NCBI RefSeq assembly: GCF_000733945.1
Contig: NZ_JPOL01000002.1
Coordinates: 72,001 to 136,000 of the forward strand
Length of the DNA stretch: 64,000 bases
Direction of reading: 5' to 3'
From: Flavimarina sp. Hel_I_48
GTDB lineage: Bacteria > Bacteroidota > Bacteroidia > Flavobacteriales > Flavobacteriaceae
Shown: piece after piece, positions 25,061 through 34,261 of the stretch
How the letters are laid out: every line of letters starts with the position of its first letter
Numbering within the stretch: position 1 is the first letter of the stretch
Translations under genes and position numbers: made by a program
Notes under the pieces: generated by a model
What the model saw: the letters and a program-made list of their open reading frames with translations, nothing else
Database searches by the model: none
What the model was told of the DNA's origin: nothing

Positions 25061-26451
25061 TAAACCCAGCAACCATCCCAGGGTTCATCACCTAACGGAA
25101 TGTTAAAATCCTGTCCATTATAGGTATTTCCGCTTGCGGAACCCGTTACCCTTTTAAAGCGGTACGCCCAGCATTTGCTTTTATGTTCTACTTTATTATT
25201 TTCAACGATGAGGTTTTCCATTTTTGAAAATACGAGATGGCCGTTGATCAATGTGTTGTCCCTTACTTCCAGATCTGCCCCTTTATACATATAAAAACCA
25301 CAATTATTACATGTGTTTTCATAAATGTAGGTCGTTGCTGGGTTGGTTTTAAGGGAATTATTGGAATACATGATAATACCATTCCAGTTGTTGACAGACA
25401 TGGTTCGCATGGTTATCTCGTTACCACGAACGGTCATATCCGCATTTTTTCGGTACACTATTGGTCCGTCAATATACTCGCTATCATCTCCCTGTTCCAG
25501 AATGTTTCCATCAATAAGGACATTGGTTCCGTCAACATTTACAATATCCCCACCGCGGTTGTCGTGAAAATAATTGGATACGATGCGCACATCATCACTT
25601 TTGTAAATTCGGCTTTCTATATCAATACCAAACTGAGGGGAAGTGCCAGAGGTATGGTGAATCTCATTATTTTGAATAAGCACATCTTCTCCGCCCACAA
25701 TTGAAATGCCCTGACGGCGGTTCTGTACGAACTCGTTGTTTTTGATATTAATATGCTTTACGGAACTACCAGGCCCCTTCTGCCCTACCAGTAAAATACC
25801 GTCGCCATTTGCCTTTGTCAATTTCACATTTTCAACGGTAACATAGGCGCTCTCATTCTGAATACAAACCAGATGACCCTCATCATGTGAAGTATAGCCA
25901 TCTTTAGGCCTCGGCGTATACGTATGATCATCACGATCGCCAATAATGGTACCTCCAGAAATGACCACGCGCTCCTTAGCGGTAACCTCCAAGACGCAAT
26001 AGTTCCATTTATCGTTTGGCACCATTTCTATGATTGCATCCTTGTCCAGCATAAATGCCATATTGCTGCGCAGGGCAATGCCCGCCTGATAAATATCGTT
26101 CCCATACCTACCCACAAGAAAGTGTCCCGCAGGTAATTTAATGATACCATAACCCTCATCTACCGCCCAGTCAATAGCTTTCTGAAGGTTTTCAGTTGTC
26201 TTATCTGCATCTGTACGGTTGCTGGGAATATCCCAACGCTCTACATCGATAAGGTATTCTTTTTTTGAAATTTGAGGATAAGGAAGTTCCTTCACGGGAT
26301 CCCGTGTACCGGTAATTTCCTGCGGTGGGGAATTCGTTTCCACTTCCATAAATTCGTTTTCTATCGCATCGCTGGAACACGAAAATAAAAGGAAAACACT
26401 AAAAACGATTAGAGAGCATCGTAAGAATATGTTTTGAAAAAAACGTTGCAT
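25057..26451 (-). CDS. Right-handed parallel beta-helix lipoprotein
   Basis: This 464-residue protein starts MQRFFQNIFLRCSLIVFSVF and has a lipobox LFSC (lipidated Cys about 25). After a Pro/Glu-rich linker the domain begins near residue 75 with TTENLQKAIDWAVDEGYGII, the usual entry strand of pectate-lyase-like folds. Stacked turns rich in Asn follow, with the repeating pattern VxIxxNxxxx (INIKNNEFVQN, VLIQNNEIHHTSG, VRIVSNYFHDNRGG, VLIDGNILEQGDD). Relatives include polysaccharide lyases and epimerases, but I see no decisive catalytic motif. It is likely surface-anchored and acts on or binds a polysaccharide. Its C-terminus has four cysteines in the last quarter, possibly disulphide-bonded. 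Confidence 0.85.
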   Translation of the reverse strand: MQRFFQNIFLRCSLIVFSVFLLFSCSSDAIENEFMEVETNSPPQEITGTRDPVKELPYPQISKKEYLIDVERWDIPSNRTDADKTTENLQKAIDWAVDEGYGIIKLPAGHFLVGRYGNDIYQAGIALRSNMAFMLDKDAIIEMVPNDKWNYCVLEVTAKERVVISGGTIIGDRDDHTYTPRPKDGYTSHDEGHLVCIQNESAYVTVENVKLTKANGDGILLVGQKGPGSSVKHINIKNNEFVQNRRQGISIVGGEDVLIQNNEIHHTSGTSPQFGIDIESRIYKSDDVRIVSNYFHDNRGGDIVNVDGTNVLIDGNILEQGDDSEYIDGPIVYRKNADMTVRGNEITMRTMSVNNWNGIIMYSNNSLKTNPATTYIYENTCNNCGFYMYKGADLEVRDNTLINGHLVFSKMENLIVENNKVEHKSKCWAYRFKRVTGSASGNTYNGQDFNIPLGDEPWDGCWVY

Positions 26452-26548
26452 AAAAAGACTTTTAAAAGGTTATGATCTGGGGTGATCTGTGCGAACTATT
26501 AAATACCGACTAAATTAGTTTATCATAATTTTATTATAAAATATCGTT

Positions 26549-26556
26549 CAAATATA
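26549..26556 (-). promoter_or_regulatory. Candidate -7 box for the beta-helix gene
   Basis: On the minus strand the sequence is TATATTTG, a perfect match to the Bacteroidota TAnnTTTG box, 98 nt upstream of the start at 26451. I see no TTG at the expected distance. Confidence 0.4.
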
Positions 26557-26816
26557 ACTATAAAACGTTTAAAAGCATAATTAATGCCAACAAAATCAAA
26601 AGAAATGTATTGTAGGTTATTTAATTGTATAACAAGGTTTTAAAATATTCCTTAATTGAAATGTGCCGAATCAGAATTTATGATGAGATAAAATCCAACT
26701 GCAAGAGGTTCAATCTGAGTAATGGTCACATTTGAAAAGAAAATTGCCAAAAGTTCAACAATTGATTTTTATAAGATATTATCATAAAATTGATATCCTA
26801 GAAAATTCAAAACCCC

Positions 26817-26824
26817 TATATTTG
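26817..26824 (+). promoter_or_regulatory. Candidate -7 box for tRNA-Leu
   Basis: TATATTTG matches TAnnTTTG and lies 60 nt before the tRNA. A TTG at 26790-26792 is 24 nt upstream, slightly longer than the usual spacing. Confidence 0.45.
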
Positions 26825-26884
26825 CCGACCAATTCGGAAAAAATCGGTTTTTTGACTTAAAATTGACTTTGCAAGCCTATTAAT

Positions 26885-26967
26885 GCCCGGGTGCTGAAAT
26901 TGGTAGACAGGCACGGTTGAGGGCCGTGTGTACTACGTACGTGTGGGTTCAAGTCCCATCCCGGGTA
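26885..26967 (+). tRNA. tRNA-Leu (anticodon GAG)
   Basis: The acceptor stem pairs GCCCGGG (26885-26891) with CCCGGGT (26960-26966), with a terminal G-T pair, and the discriminator is A26967. The anticodon stem CACGG/CCGTG encloses the loop TTGAGGG, anticodon GAG. A long class II variable arm with a GTAC pairing follows, then a T-arm with loop TTCAAGT. The 3' CCA is not encoded. Length (83 nt) and long variable arm fit tRNA-Leu. Confidence 0.96.
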
Positions 26968-26974
26968 CTTTTTC

Positions 26975-27008
26975 AAACCTGATAATCGATAGATTATCAG
27001 GTTTTTTT
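26975..27008 (+). terminator. Intrinsic terminator of tRNA-Leu
   Basis: AAACCTGATAATC and GATTATCAGGTTT form a perfect 13-bp stem with a GATA loop, followed by a run of seven T residues. Confidence 0.95.
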
Positions 27009-27251
27009 GTTTTATCTACGAAATTAATTTAATCCGAAAATTTTTAGTTTGTCCAGCGTTTTTTCAAAATTCTTCATGAAGTTTTGAGCTTAGATTCAAT
27101 AGCATATTTTTGTTTATTTTTTTGCAGGTGAATAATTATTCAGGGCAGTCTGTTTCTTTAGCATAGATATTCTATTAGTTGAGTTGCCCAAGTTGAAAAC
27201 TAATTTAATGAATAACTATGCCAGGTCTTTAACAGGGGCAACGATACTAAA

Positions 27252-28526
27252 TCAGTATTTAGAATTCTCTTCTGTATTTGTTATGCAAAACGTTTTCGCG
27301 AATTTTTTTTCCCTATCCTGTATTGAGATGTAGACGTTATTTTTGAAATTTATAGAATCACTTATAATATCAACTTCATATTGGGTTGCATCATATTCAA
27401 TCACTCTTTGCCAAGTAGATCCACAATCTATTGATAACATTAATAGACTTTTAACACTTTTGCTATCTCTAAAATACAAGTTGGCCCAAATTTCTTTGGT
27501 TCCATTTTTATCACGTCTTATAACCATTCTACTGATCATAGATCTACGATAGGGGTCTGGCATAACCTTACTATTAAATAATTTAAGATCAGTAGTAGAT
27601 ACCAGGAAATTAGTACCCCCGTAGTAATCCGTTCCAAAAATGATCTTTTCATTTACTTCTATAATCGCTGTATAACCTCCCTTATCAATATGTCTGCTAT
27701 TTACTTTTCTCCATCCTAAATTCGGATTTTGTGAAGGTGTATTAAATCTATTAAATGATTTATTTACCCAGATACCTTTTTTATTATCGCCCTCTGTCAT
27801 TATCAGGGCCTTCAAACGCTTACTCCATTTTAGAATATGGATGTGTTTATTAATACCTTCTTTGCTTAAAAAATCAGTTTTAGACCAGGTATTCCCATTG
27901 TCAATCGAATGATATATAAAACCAACAAAAACCCATTTTTTTCCATCCTTGTTATTGGCATATTCTCCAATGAACAGATCACCTTTAAGATTTTCTGTGA
28001 TAGACTCAGGACGAAAATAACTTGTGGGAGTTGAAAACTTTAAAACCTTTTTAAAGTTGATCTTATTAGCCTTGGATTTAAACAGTATTCCACCAGAGCA
28101 TACAAAAAGGTTATCTAACTTATCTATAAAAATACTTTCAATCCTATTACTAAATTCGAAGCATTTTTCTGGGCTGCTTCCATTCAAAGAGCGTAATAAC
28201 ACAGAAGGGTTATTATAAGTACTCCCAAAAAATATATTGCTATTGCTCAAACAAATTTTCACCCAATTATACTTACAATTTACGGTGCAAAAAGAGTCAT
28301 TTTTTATACTAATTTTATCAATAGCAACTACTGTATGTAAAGGAGTATCATCCAAAAAATTGACGAATTCATGTGCTTTATAAAAACGTAGCTGGTATTT
28401 TAATTCCCAAAAAGCAAAAGAAACCAGTTCCGTAATTTTACCAGAATGATAGATATCTGATAAAAAACCTACGATTAGTTTCATCGATATTTTACGAGAA
28501 GCATACTTTTCGGAAATGGATGTCAT
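27252..28526 (-). CDS. BNR-repeat (sialidase-fold) protein of unknown function
   Basis: This 424-residue protein has no signal peptide. It contains two clear Asp-box/BNR repeats (SIDNGNTWSKTDF near residue 210 and SIDCGSTWQRV near 365) and repeated beta-strand units such as IFVCSGG and IIFGTDYYGG, which point to a six-bladed sialidase-like propeller. I see no full sialidase active site (no FRIP-type arginine motif). The N-terminal ~50 residues are basic and helical. It follows the methyltransferase gene by 4 nt, so the two are co-transcribed. The pair is clearly AT-rich and lies next to a tRNA gene, which suggests horizontal origin. A role in surface-glycan handling is possible but not shown. 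Confidence 0.75.
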   Translation of the reverse strand: MTSISEKYASRKISMKLIVGFLSDIYHSGKITELVSFAFWELKYQLRFYKAHEFVNFLDDTPLHTVVAIDKISIKNDSFCTVNCKYNWVKICLSNSNIFFGSTYNNPSVLLRSLNGSSPEKCFEFSNRIESIFIDKLDNLFVCSGGILFKSKANKINFKKVLKFSTPTSYFRPESITENLKGDLFIGEYANNKDGKKWVFVGFIYHSIDNGNTWSKTDFLSKEGINKHIHILKWSKRLKALIMTEGDNKKGIWVNKSFNRFNTPSQNPNLGWRKVNSRHIDKGGYTAIIEVNEKIIFGTDYYGGTNFLVSTTDLKLFNSKVMPDPYRRSMISRMVIRRDKNGTKEIWANLYFRDSKSVKSLLMLSIDCGSTWQRVIEYDATQYEVDIISDSINFKNNVYISIQDREKKFAKTFCITNTEENSKY

Positions 28527-28530
28527 TAAA

Positions 28531-29250
28531 TTATTTTTTTTGTCCTATGAACACACCAAGCCAGGCGTATTGTTTAAAGAAATTTCTCTTCAATAATAAA
28601 GTGTCTAATTTGTGGAAATAGGGATAAAATTTCCTAATTACTTTTAAATATGCTGCTGGTGAAACTATGTGAAAAATCTCAAATCTAGAATAATTGAAAT
28701 GATCTTTAAGAGCTGACAATTCTTTAAAAGTGAAATGATTCCAGGGATAAGATTGATATTTGTGCTTTGTTATTTTTAAAAAAAACCTACCTAGCCCGGT
28801 TATCGGATTTTTTTTTAAATTCTCAATAAATATTACACTCCCTCCTTCACGCAAAATTCTGTTAGACTCTTTTAAAAAGTCTTGGTGATTGACATATTGA
28901 AGTACGCTATTTGCAAATATTATGTCAAAAGAATTATCCTCAAAGGGAAGCGTATTCACAAATAAAAAGTGTTCAAAATGAACAGAGGGATAATCAAGCG
29001 TAGCTTTTTCAATACGTTCCTGACTAGAATCTATACCAACAACCTCAAAACCATATTTATCAAAAATATTTGATAACCTTCCAAACCCACAACCAAAATC
29101 CAATAGCGAACGATTACTTCTTTGCCCATTTAGGTATTCTGAAATTATGGGAATGATTGGCTGTAGATATGTGCCATCATGCCAATTGCTATTGTTTTCG
29201 TTCCAAACTTTCTCTAAAGTATATTCCTGTGCGTTATTACTCTCTAGCAT
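28531..29250 (-). CDS. Class I SAM-dependent methyltransferase
   Basis: This 239-residue protein has the SAM-binding motif I LLDFGCGFGRLSNIF (about 44-58), an acidic residue ending strand 2 (VVGIDSS), motif post-I SFDIIFANSVLQYV and motif III ILREGGSVIFIEN. These fit the UbiE/Methyltransf_11-like group, which methylates small molecules or sugars. It heads a two-gene AT-rich operon with the BNR-repeat gene. No substrate can be assigned. Confidence 0.85.
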   Translation of the reverse strand: MLESNNAQEYTLEKVWNENNSNWHDGTYLQPIIPIISEYLNGQRSNRSLLDFGCGFGRLSNIFDKYGFEVVGIDSSQERIEKATLDYPSVHFEHFLFVNTLPFEDNSFDIIFANSVLQYVNHQDFLKESNRILREGGSVIFIENLKKNPITGLGRFFLKITKHKYQSYPWNHFTFKELSALKDHFNYSRFEIFHIVSPAAYLKVIRKFYPYFHKLDTLLLKRNFFKQYAWLGVFIGQKK

Positions 29251-29810
29251 ATCGAATGGTTAAATCCTTTTTAGTTTTGAAGTAGATTTTACAGAGGCTT
29301 GTATGTTTTTTCAAAGGAATTTTCTAATATTTAAGGAAATGAACTAGTCCTTTATAGCGTCAATAAATCGTTTGAAAAGGTATTTTAAGCCAAGTAGTCT
29401 TCCCTACCACAGTACATTAATAGTTGAAAAGTAACATTTTAATACTATAATTATTTCTCCTTTCGCTAAAGGTTCTATAATACTCGATAAAGCCATTTAT
29501 AACCGTCAATAATAGGAAATAAGCAACGCTTTTGATGAAAACCAATATCAATCCTATGATTTATAAATATGATTTTGAACACATTGCCAATAAGTTATGG
29601 CTAAAATTAACCTGGTATTTAAGTGTTGAAGTTTTTCCATTTTACGGAAAATAAACACTAATTGCTGTAGTATTCCATAGTAAATTTTAAAAACATTTCA
29701 TCTATACATTTCTTCCATTCATCGACATATAAATCTGATTAACCGAATTAATATCCTACAAAATCCTATTTTTTGCATATTTGAAAGAATAAAAATTCAT
29801 AATTTGCAAA
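29251..29810. other. AT-rich intergenic region upstream of the H-NOX operon
   Basis: This 560-nt gap separates the divergent methyltransferase gene and the signalling operon. No frame, tRNA or strong hairpin is supported. A weak -7-like box CATATTTG lies at 29776-29783. The region may include remnants of an insertion, but I see no recognisable ends. Confidence 0.5.
29776..29783 (+). promoter_or_regulatory. Weak candidate -7 box for the H-NOX operon
   Basis: CATATTTG differs from TAnnTTTG at its first base and lies 27 nt before the first gene's ATG. No clear -33 TTG is visible. Confidence 0.25.
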
Positions 29811-30224
29811 ATGAGAAACAAACTGAACGTACTTTTTATTGAAGATGATGAGATCGAGGTAATGAAACTTAACAGAACCCTAAAAACTTCTGATTTAAAA
29901 CATAGTATAAGAGAAGCGCAGAACGGGGAAATCGCTCTGGAGATATTAAAAAGCAATGAGCGTTTGCCAGAAATTATTCTTTTAGATCTAAACATGCCAA
30001 AAATGAATGGTATTGAATTTCTGCGCATTTTAAAAAATGATGAAACCTTAAAGTATATCCCAGTTGTAATTCTCACAACGTCCAATAACCGCAATGATGT
30101 GCTTGAATGTTACAAAGTAGGAATAGCAGGTTACATTATAAAACCTTTGAAATATGATGATTATGTCATTAAACTTAAAGCAGTCTTAGAATACTGGTCT
30201 TTAAATGAATTAATAAAACTGTAA
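29811..30224 (+). CDS. CheY-like single-domain response regulator
   Basis: This 137-residue protein is a stand-alone receiver: acidic pocket IEDDEIE near residues 9-15, phospho-acceptor Asp59 in LLDLNMPKMNG, switch Thr in LTTSNN and Lys in YIIKPL. There is no output domain. It resembles the Rcp1-type regulators that pair with phytochrome-like or PAS kinases. It is the first gene of a seven-gene operon and stops 2 nt before the H-NOX gene. It likely takes phosphate from, or acts as a sink for, the two kinases of the operon. Confidence 0.93.
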   Translation: MRNKLNVLFIEDDEIEVMKLNRTLKTSDLKHSIREAQNGEIALEILKSNERLPEIILLDLNMPKMNGIEFLRILKNDETLKYIPVVILTTSNNRNDVLECYKVGIAGYIIKPLKYDDYVIKLKAVLEYWSLNELIKL

Positions 30225-30226
30225 AC

Positions 30227-30790
30227 ATGAAAGGAATCGTATTTACTGAATTTTTGGATATGGTTGAGCAGGAATTTGGTCTCGACACCGTAGATGAAAT
30301 TATTACAAATTCAGAATTGAAGTCAGGCGGCGCCTATACTTCTGTAGGTACGTACGACTTTTTTGAAATGCAGAGCCTAATTGTAAATTTAAGCCAGATT
30401 ACGGGTATCACTGTAGACGATCTGATTTATGCGTATGGTACGTTTTTCTTTACCGTTTTGCTTAGGCATCACAGTGATATACTTAATTTATACACTTCTC
30501 CCCTAACCCTAATCGCAAGTGTTGAAGATCATATTCATGTACAGGTTAGAAAAATCTATCCTGGTGCAGAGTTGCCCACTTTTAAGATTATTAAACAGGA
30601 GCAGGACTATCTTGAAATTCTATATATATCAGATCGATCTATGTATATGTTTGCCAAGGCATTGATGGATCAAACTTTTCAACATTACCATGAAAATTCT
30701 AAAATTGAACTGGAAAAGTTAAAAGAAGATGGAAGCAAAGTTCTTTTTAAGATATACAAGCAATCCCATGCAATTACAGAAAAAAATTGA
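30227..30790 (+). CDS. H-NOX haem nitric-oxide/oxygen sensor
   Basis: This 187-residue protein matches the H-NOX (HNOB) family over its length. The N-terminus MKGIVFTEFLDMVEQEFG is typical. The haem-binding signature YxSxR is present as YISDR (residues 133-137), and the proximal His is most likely His104 in DHIHVQVRKI, by position relative to LDEVHLQL of known H-NOX proteins. A conserved Pro follows at about 117. Such proteins bind NO through ferrous haem and control an associated histidine kinase. The distal pocket type (NO-selective or O2-binding) cannot be judged by eye. Its 3' end overlaps the next kinase gene. Confidence 0.95.
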   Translation: MKGIVFTEFLDMVEQEFGLDTVDEIITNSELKSGGAYTSVGTYDFFEMQSLIVNLSQITGITVDDLIYAYGTFFFTVLLRHHSDILNLYTSPLTLIASVEDHIHVQVRKIYPGAELPTFKIIKQEQDYLEILYISDRSMYMFAKALMDQTFQHYHENSKIELEKLKEDGSKVLFKIYKQSHAITEKN

Positions 30791-33134
30791 AGTCCTTGAA
30801 CGCGCACTAATTCGAGAGAGAGCATCGCGTAAAGAAGCAGAATCAATTCTTGAACAAAAATCTTCTGAGCTTTATGACCTTTCACAAGAATTAAAAGAGT
30901 CCAATAGCAAATTAAGCCATTTACTGGATCGTAAAACCTCTGAACTTGAAGGGGTATTTGAGAATATTATTGATTCCTATGTAATCATAAAACTCTCTGG
31001 TGAAGTTATCAAAATGAACCAGGCTGCGATCAATTTACTTGGTTATGATGTTGAGGAAGAACCTGTAAACCTTATAGAGCTTGTTATAGATGATTATAAG
31101 GAATATACCTTTGAAGCATTTCGGGAATTGGTTATCCATGGCAAATTCAATAATTATCAAGCGGTAATACAAACCAAAAACGATGGGGAGAAAACGGTAC
31201 AGATCAATGCCAGTGTAATTTATAATTCTGAGGGGCAACCCATAGCGGCGCAGGGAATCGCCAGGGATATCACAGAAGAAATTCGTATCAAAAAACTACT
31301 TGAGGATCAGACCAAGCAATTAAATATAATCTTCAAAAATTCACCTATAGGCATAAGCTTATCTAAAACCCTATCCCGCGGTTTGATAATGGTCAATCAG
31401 TCACTTTGTGATATGCTGGGTTACAATCCAAAAGAATTTGACGACCTAAGTGTACAGGAACTTACCCATCCTGATGACAATGCAGAAACAGAGAAGTACC
31501 GAGATTTGATTTTTTCTGGGGAGATAGACACTTACAAAGTCGAAAAAAGGTATTTCAAAAAAAATGGGGAAATCTTATGGGCAAATACTTCTGTTACAGC
31601 CGTAAGGGACCAGAGCGGTACTACAGATTACCTGGTCGCCACCATAGAAGATATCACACAGAAGAAGCTCGCCAGCACCAGACTTCAGGAATCTGAGAAT
31701 AGGATGGCAACGCTCATCATGAACTTACGTACTGCCATATTACTTGAAGATGAAAACAACAAAATAAGCCTTACCAATCAGAAATTTTGCAATATGTTCA
31801 AAATTCCCGTAGCGCCAGATACTCTGAAGGGCAGCGATTGTAGCAATGCCGCGGAAGAATTTAAACATTTTTTTGAAGATTCAGAAAGTTTCCCGGTTAG
31901 GATTGAGGAACTTCTCAATGAGAAGAAAACAGTAGTAGCCGAAGAATTAAAACTCAAAGACGGTCGTGTTGTGGAGCGAAGCTACATACCTATTTATAAT
32001 GATGGATTATACAAGGGACATTTATGGAGCTATGATGATATAACAATTAGCAAGCTTTATAAAGAAAGTTTGAGGGCGCAAAAGGAGAAATATAGCAGTA
32101 TTATCGCAAATATGAACCTTGGTCTCGTCGAAGTGGACAATAAGGATAATATTGTTATGACTAACAATAGTTTTACGGAAATAAGTGGTTACAGCAAACA
32201 GGAATTGAAAGGAAACCCTATAAATGAAATATTCCCAAATATTGAAAGTCAAAAAGCGGCCACTAAAGATTATTTAAGCAACAGTGATGATACTTCAAAC
32301 TCCTATGAGGTAGAGGCAAAAACAAAAAATGGTGACACTAGAAACTGGCTGATAAGTGGTGCACCTAATTATGACGTTAATGGAAAAACCACAGGTTCAA
32401 TTGGGATATTCTTAGATATTACAGATCGAAAAAAACTCGAACAACAACGAATAGAACTCCTTAAAAACCTGGAAATTCAGAATGAACAGTTGAACGATTA
32501 TGCGCATATCGTTTCCCATGATTTAAAATCCCCCCTTCGCAATATATCTGCACTTATAAGTTGGACGAAAGAAGATTTCAAAGCACAACTTGGTTCAGAT
32601 AGTTTGAATAATCTGGATCTTATACAAACCAAGGTGGAAAAAATGGATCATCTTATTGAAAATATCCTTAAATATTCGAGCATCGAAAACGGTGCCCTTA
32701 GTGAGGATACGATTGACACGAATATTCTGGTAAACGAAATTGTTTCCATGATTTTTGTACCTGATCATATTGAGATTAAAATCATAGATAAACTGCCTAC
32801 TATCTATGCGGATAATACTAGAATGCAGCAACTTTTTCAGAATTTGATCAGCAATGCGGTCAACTACATTGATAAAGAAAATGGTCTTGTGGAAATTGAA
32901 GCAGAGGAACAATCAGATCACTATATATTTTCTATAAAAGACAACGGCTGTGGGATTCCAGAAGAGTATCACGAGAAGATCTTTAAGATCTTCAGTTCTG
33001 CCACAACAGATAAAAAATCTACCGGAATAGGTTTGAGCATTGTAAAAAAGATTGTTGATCTCTATAATGGCCGTGTATGGTTGAACAGCGTACCTAACGA
33101 AGGGACGACATTTTATTTTAGTATTAAAAAATAA
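30768..33134 (+). CDS. PAS-rich cytoplasmic histidine kinase associated with H-NOX
   Basis: This 788-residue kinase is taken from the ATG at 30768 (MQLQKKIEVLERALIRERAS), the usual coiled-coil start of H-NOX- and FIST-linked kinases. An in-frame start at 30729 is possible. No membrane segment is seen. Residues 1-60 form a coiled coil. Four PAS-like domains follow at about 60-170 (FENIIDSYVIIKLSGEVIKM), 180-305 (IIFKNSPIGISLS), 315-415 (IMNLRTAILLEDENN) and 435-550 (IIANMNLGLVEVDNKDNIVM). The HisKA H-box has His584 (IVSHDLKSPLRNI), and the catalytic domain has N-box QNLISNAVNYI, G1 DNGCGIPEEYHEKIF and G2 STGIGLSIV. It overlaps the H-NOX gene by 23 nt, indicating coupled translation and probably a direct complex. 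Confidence 0.93.
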   Translation: MQLQKKIEVLERALIRERASRKEAESILEQKSSELYDLSQELKESNSKLSHLLDRKTSELEGVFENIIDSYVIIKLSGEVIKMNQAAINLLGYDVEEEPVNLIELVIDDYKEYTFEAFRELVIHGKFNNYQAVIQTKNDGEKTVQINASVIYNSEGQPIAAQGIARDITEEIRIKKLLEDQTKQLNIIFKNSPIGISLSKTLSRGLIMVNQSLCDMLGYNPKEFDDLSVQELTHPDDNAETEKYRDLIFSGEIDTYKVEKRYFKKNGEILWANTSVTAVRDQSGTTDYLVATIEDITQKKLASTRLQESENRMATLIMNLRTAILLEDENNKISLTNQKFCNMFKIPVAPDTLKGSDCSNAAEEFKHFFEDSESFPVRIEELLNEKKTVVAEELKLKDGRVVERSYIPIYNDGLYKGHLWSYDDITISKLYKESLRAQKEKYSSIIANMNLGLVEVDNKDNIVMTNNSFTEISGYSKQELKGNPINEIFPNIESQKAATKDYLSNSDDTSNSYEVEAKTKNGDTRNWLISGAPNYDVNGKTTGSIGIFLDITDRKKLEQQRIELLKNLEIQNEQLNDYAHIVSHDLKSPLRNISALISWTKEDFKAQLGSDSLNNLDLIQTKVEKMDHLIENILKYSSIENGALSEDTIDTNILVNEIVSMIFVPDHIEIKIIDKLPTIYADNTRMQQLFQNLISNAVNYIDKENGLVEIEAEEQSDHYIFSIKDNGCGIPEEYHEKIFKIFSSATTDKKSTGIGLSIVKKIVDLYNGRVWLNSVPNEGTTFYFSIKK

Positions 33135-33136
33135 AT

Positions 33137-34261
33137 ATGAAAGTAATCCAGGCAACGTATTCTTCAGAAAGCTGGGAATACAGTTCAGTAAAAGAAAAAT
33201 TGACAAACCCGCTGGTGCTCATATTTGGCGACCGCTTTTTACTGGAAAACACTACTACTATTGAAAAAATCAAGGAAGAATTTCCCTATGAAAATTTGGT
33301 TTTTGGCTCCACAGCAGGTGAAATCCTTGGTAAGAAAATATCTGAGGACAGTATTGTAGTTACCGCTGTTCAATTTGATAACTCCTCATTTGAGATAAAA
33401 ACGGCCAATATAAAAGAGTATGATAAAGATGCCATAGAACTCGGTAAACACTTAATATCAGAACTATCTCAGGATGATTTGAAACATGTTTTTATTTTGT
33501 CTGAAGGCAGTTTTGTAAACGGAAGCGATCTGTTAGAAGGTCTTGAGAGCGGGGAAAACAATTTTTGCGTTACCGGTGGCCTTTGCGGTGACGGCCCAAG
33601 GTTTGAGAAAACCCTTACAGGTTTGAACAAAGCGGAAGAAGGAGAAGTTGTTGTCATAGGTTTTTACGGGGAAAACCTAGAATTTTCCTACGCAAGTTAT
33701 GGCGGCTGGATCCCATTTGGGCCAGAGAGGCTCGTAACCAAAGCAGAAAAGAATATTTTATATGAACTGGACGGTCAGCCCGCGCTTGACCTGTATTCCA
33801 AATATCTGGGTGAAAAAGCCTCAGAACTTCCTCAGGCTTCCTTATTTTATTCCCTTTATTTAAGGGAAGAAGGTAAAGAAAACCGTATTGTAAGAACAAT
33901 CTTAAACATAGACCGTGATCAGAAATCCATGATCCTTGCGGGCAATATGGTACAGGGATCCAGGGTTCAATTAATGATGGCTTCTACAGATGCATTGCTT
34001 CAAGGCGCGAGTGAGGCTGCCCAACTTGCTGTTAAAAATAGAAAAAAGAAATCCCAGCTTGCATTACTGGTAAGTTGCGTGGGAAGAAAATTGGTGTTAG
34101 ATCAACGTGCAGAGGAGGAAATTGAAGAAGTCATTAATATTATAGGTGAAGACCTCAGCATTACAGGTTTTTACAGCTATGGGGAAATTGCGCCCTTTTA
34201 TGGAGAGCATGCGAGCTCCCTTCATAATCAGACCATGACCTTAACATTGATAAGCGAATGA
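33137..34261 (+). CDS. FIST-domain sensor protein (NosP-like candidate)
   Basis: This 374-residue protein has a FIST_N domain (about 1-205: PLVLIFGDRFLLE, VFGSTAGEILG, GGLCGDGPRFEKT) and a FIST_C domain (about 210-365: GQPALDLYSKYLG, LLVSCVGRKLVLDQR, GFYSYGEIAPF). FIST proteins are sensory inputs for kinases, and one subgroup (NosP) is known to bind haem and NO. Whether this one binds haem cannot be seen here. It starts 2 nt after the PAS kinase and overlaps the next kinase by 4 nt (ATGA), so it most likely regulates that second kinase. Confidence 0.9.
   Translation: MKVIQATYSSESWEYSSVKEKLTNPLVLIFGDRFLLENTTTIEKIKEEFPYENLVFGSTAGEILGKKISEDSIVVTAVQFDNSSFEIKTANIKEYDKDAIELGKHLISELSQDDLKHVFILSEGSFVNGSDLLEGLESGENNFCVTGGLCGDGPRFEKTLTGLNKAEEGEVVVIGFYGENLEFSYASYGGWIPFGPERLVTKAEKNILYELDGQPALDLYSKYLGEKASELPQASLFYSLYLREEGKENRIVRTILNIDRDQKSMILAGNMVQGSRVQLMMASTDALLQGASEAAQLAVKNRKKKSQLALLVSCVGRKLVLDQRAEEEIEEVINIIGEDLSITGFYSYGEIAPFYGEHASSLHNQTMTLTLISE

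Larger units (their letters stand above)
26452..26884. other. Intergenic region before tRNA-Leu
   Basis: This 433-nt AT-rich gap separates the divergent beta-helix gene and the tRNA gene. It has candidate -7 boxes for each direction and no coding frame I support. Confidence 0.5.

Noticed and set aside
27252..28526. Calling the BNR-repeat protein a sialidase
   Set aside because: Asp-boxes are common to many propellers; the catalytic arginines and a secretion signal are not evident.
26885..29810. Prophage or integrative element at tRNA-Leu
   Set aside because: No integrase, phage gene or repeated tRNA 3' end was found in the window.
30729..30767. Earlier start of the H-NOX-linked kinase
   Set aside because: It would overlap the H-NOX gene by 62 nt and add residues not typical of the family; the start at 30768 gives a normal coiled-coil beginning, though the earlier one is not excluded.
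33137..34261. Naming the FIST protein NosP outright
   Set aside because: Haem binding is shown for only some FIST proteins, and no ligand residue can be assigned by eye.
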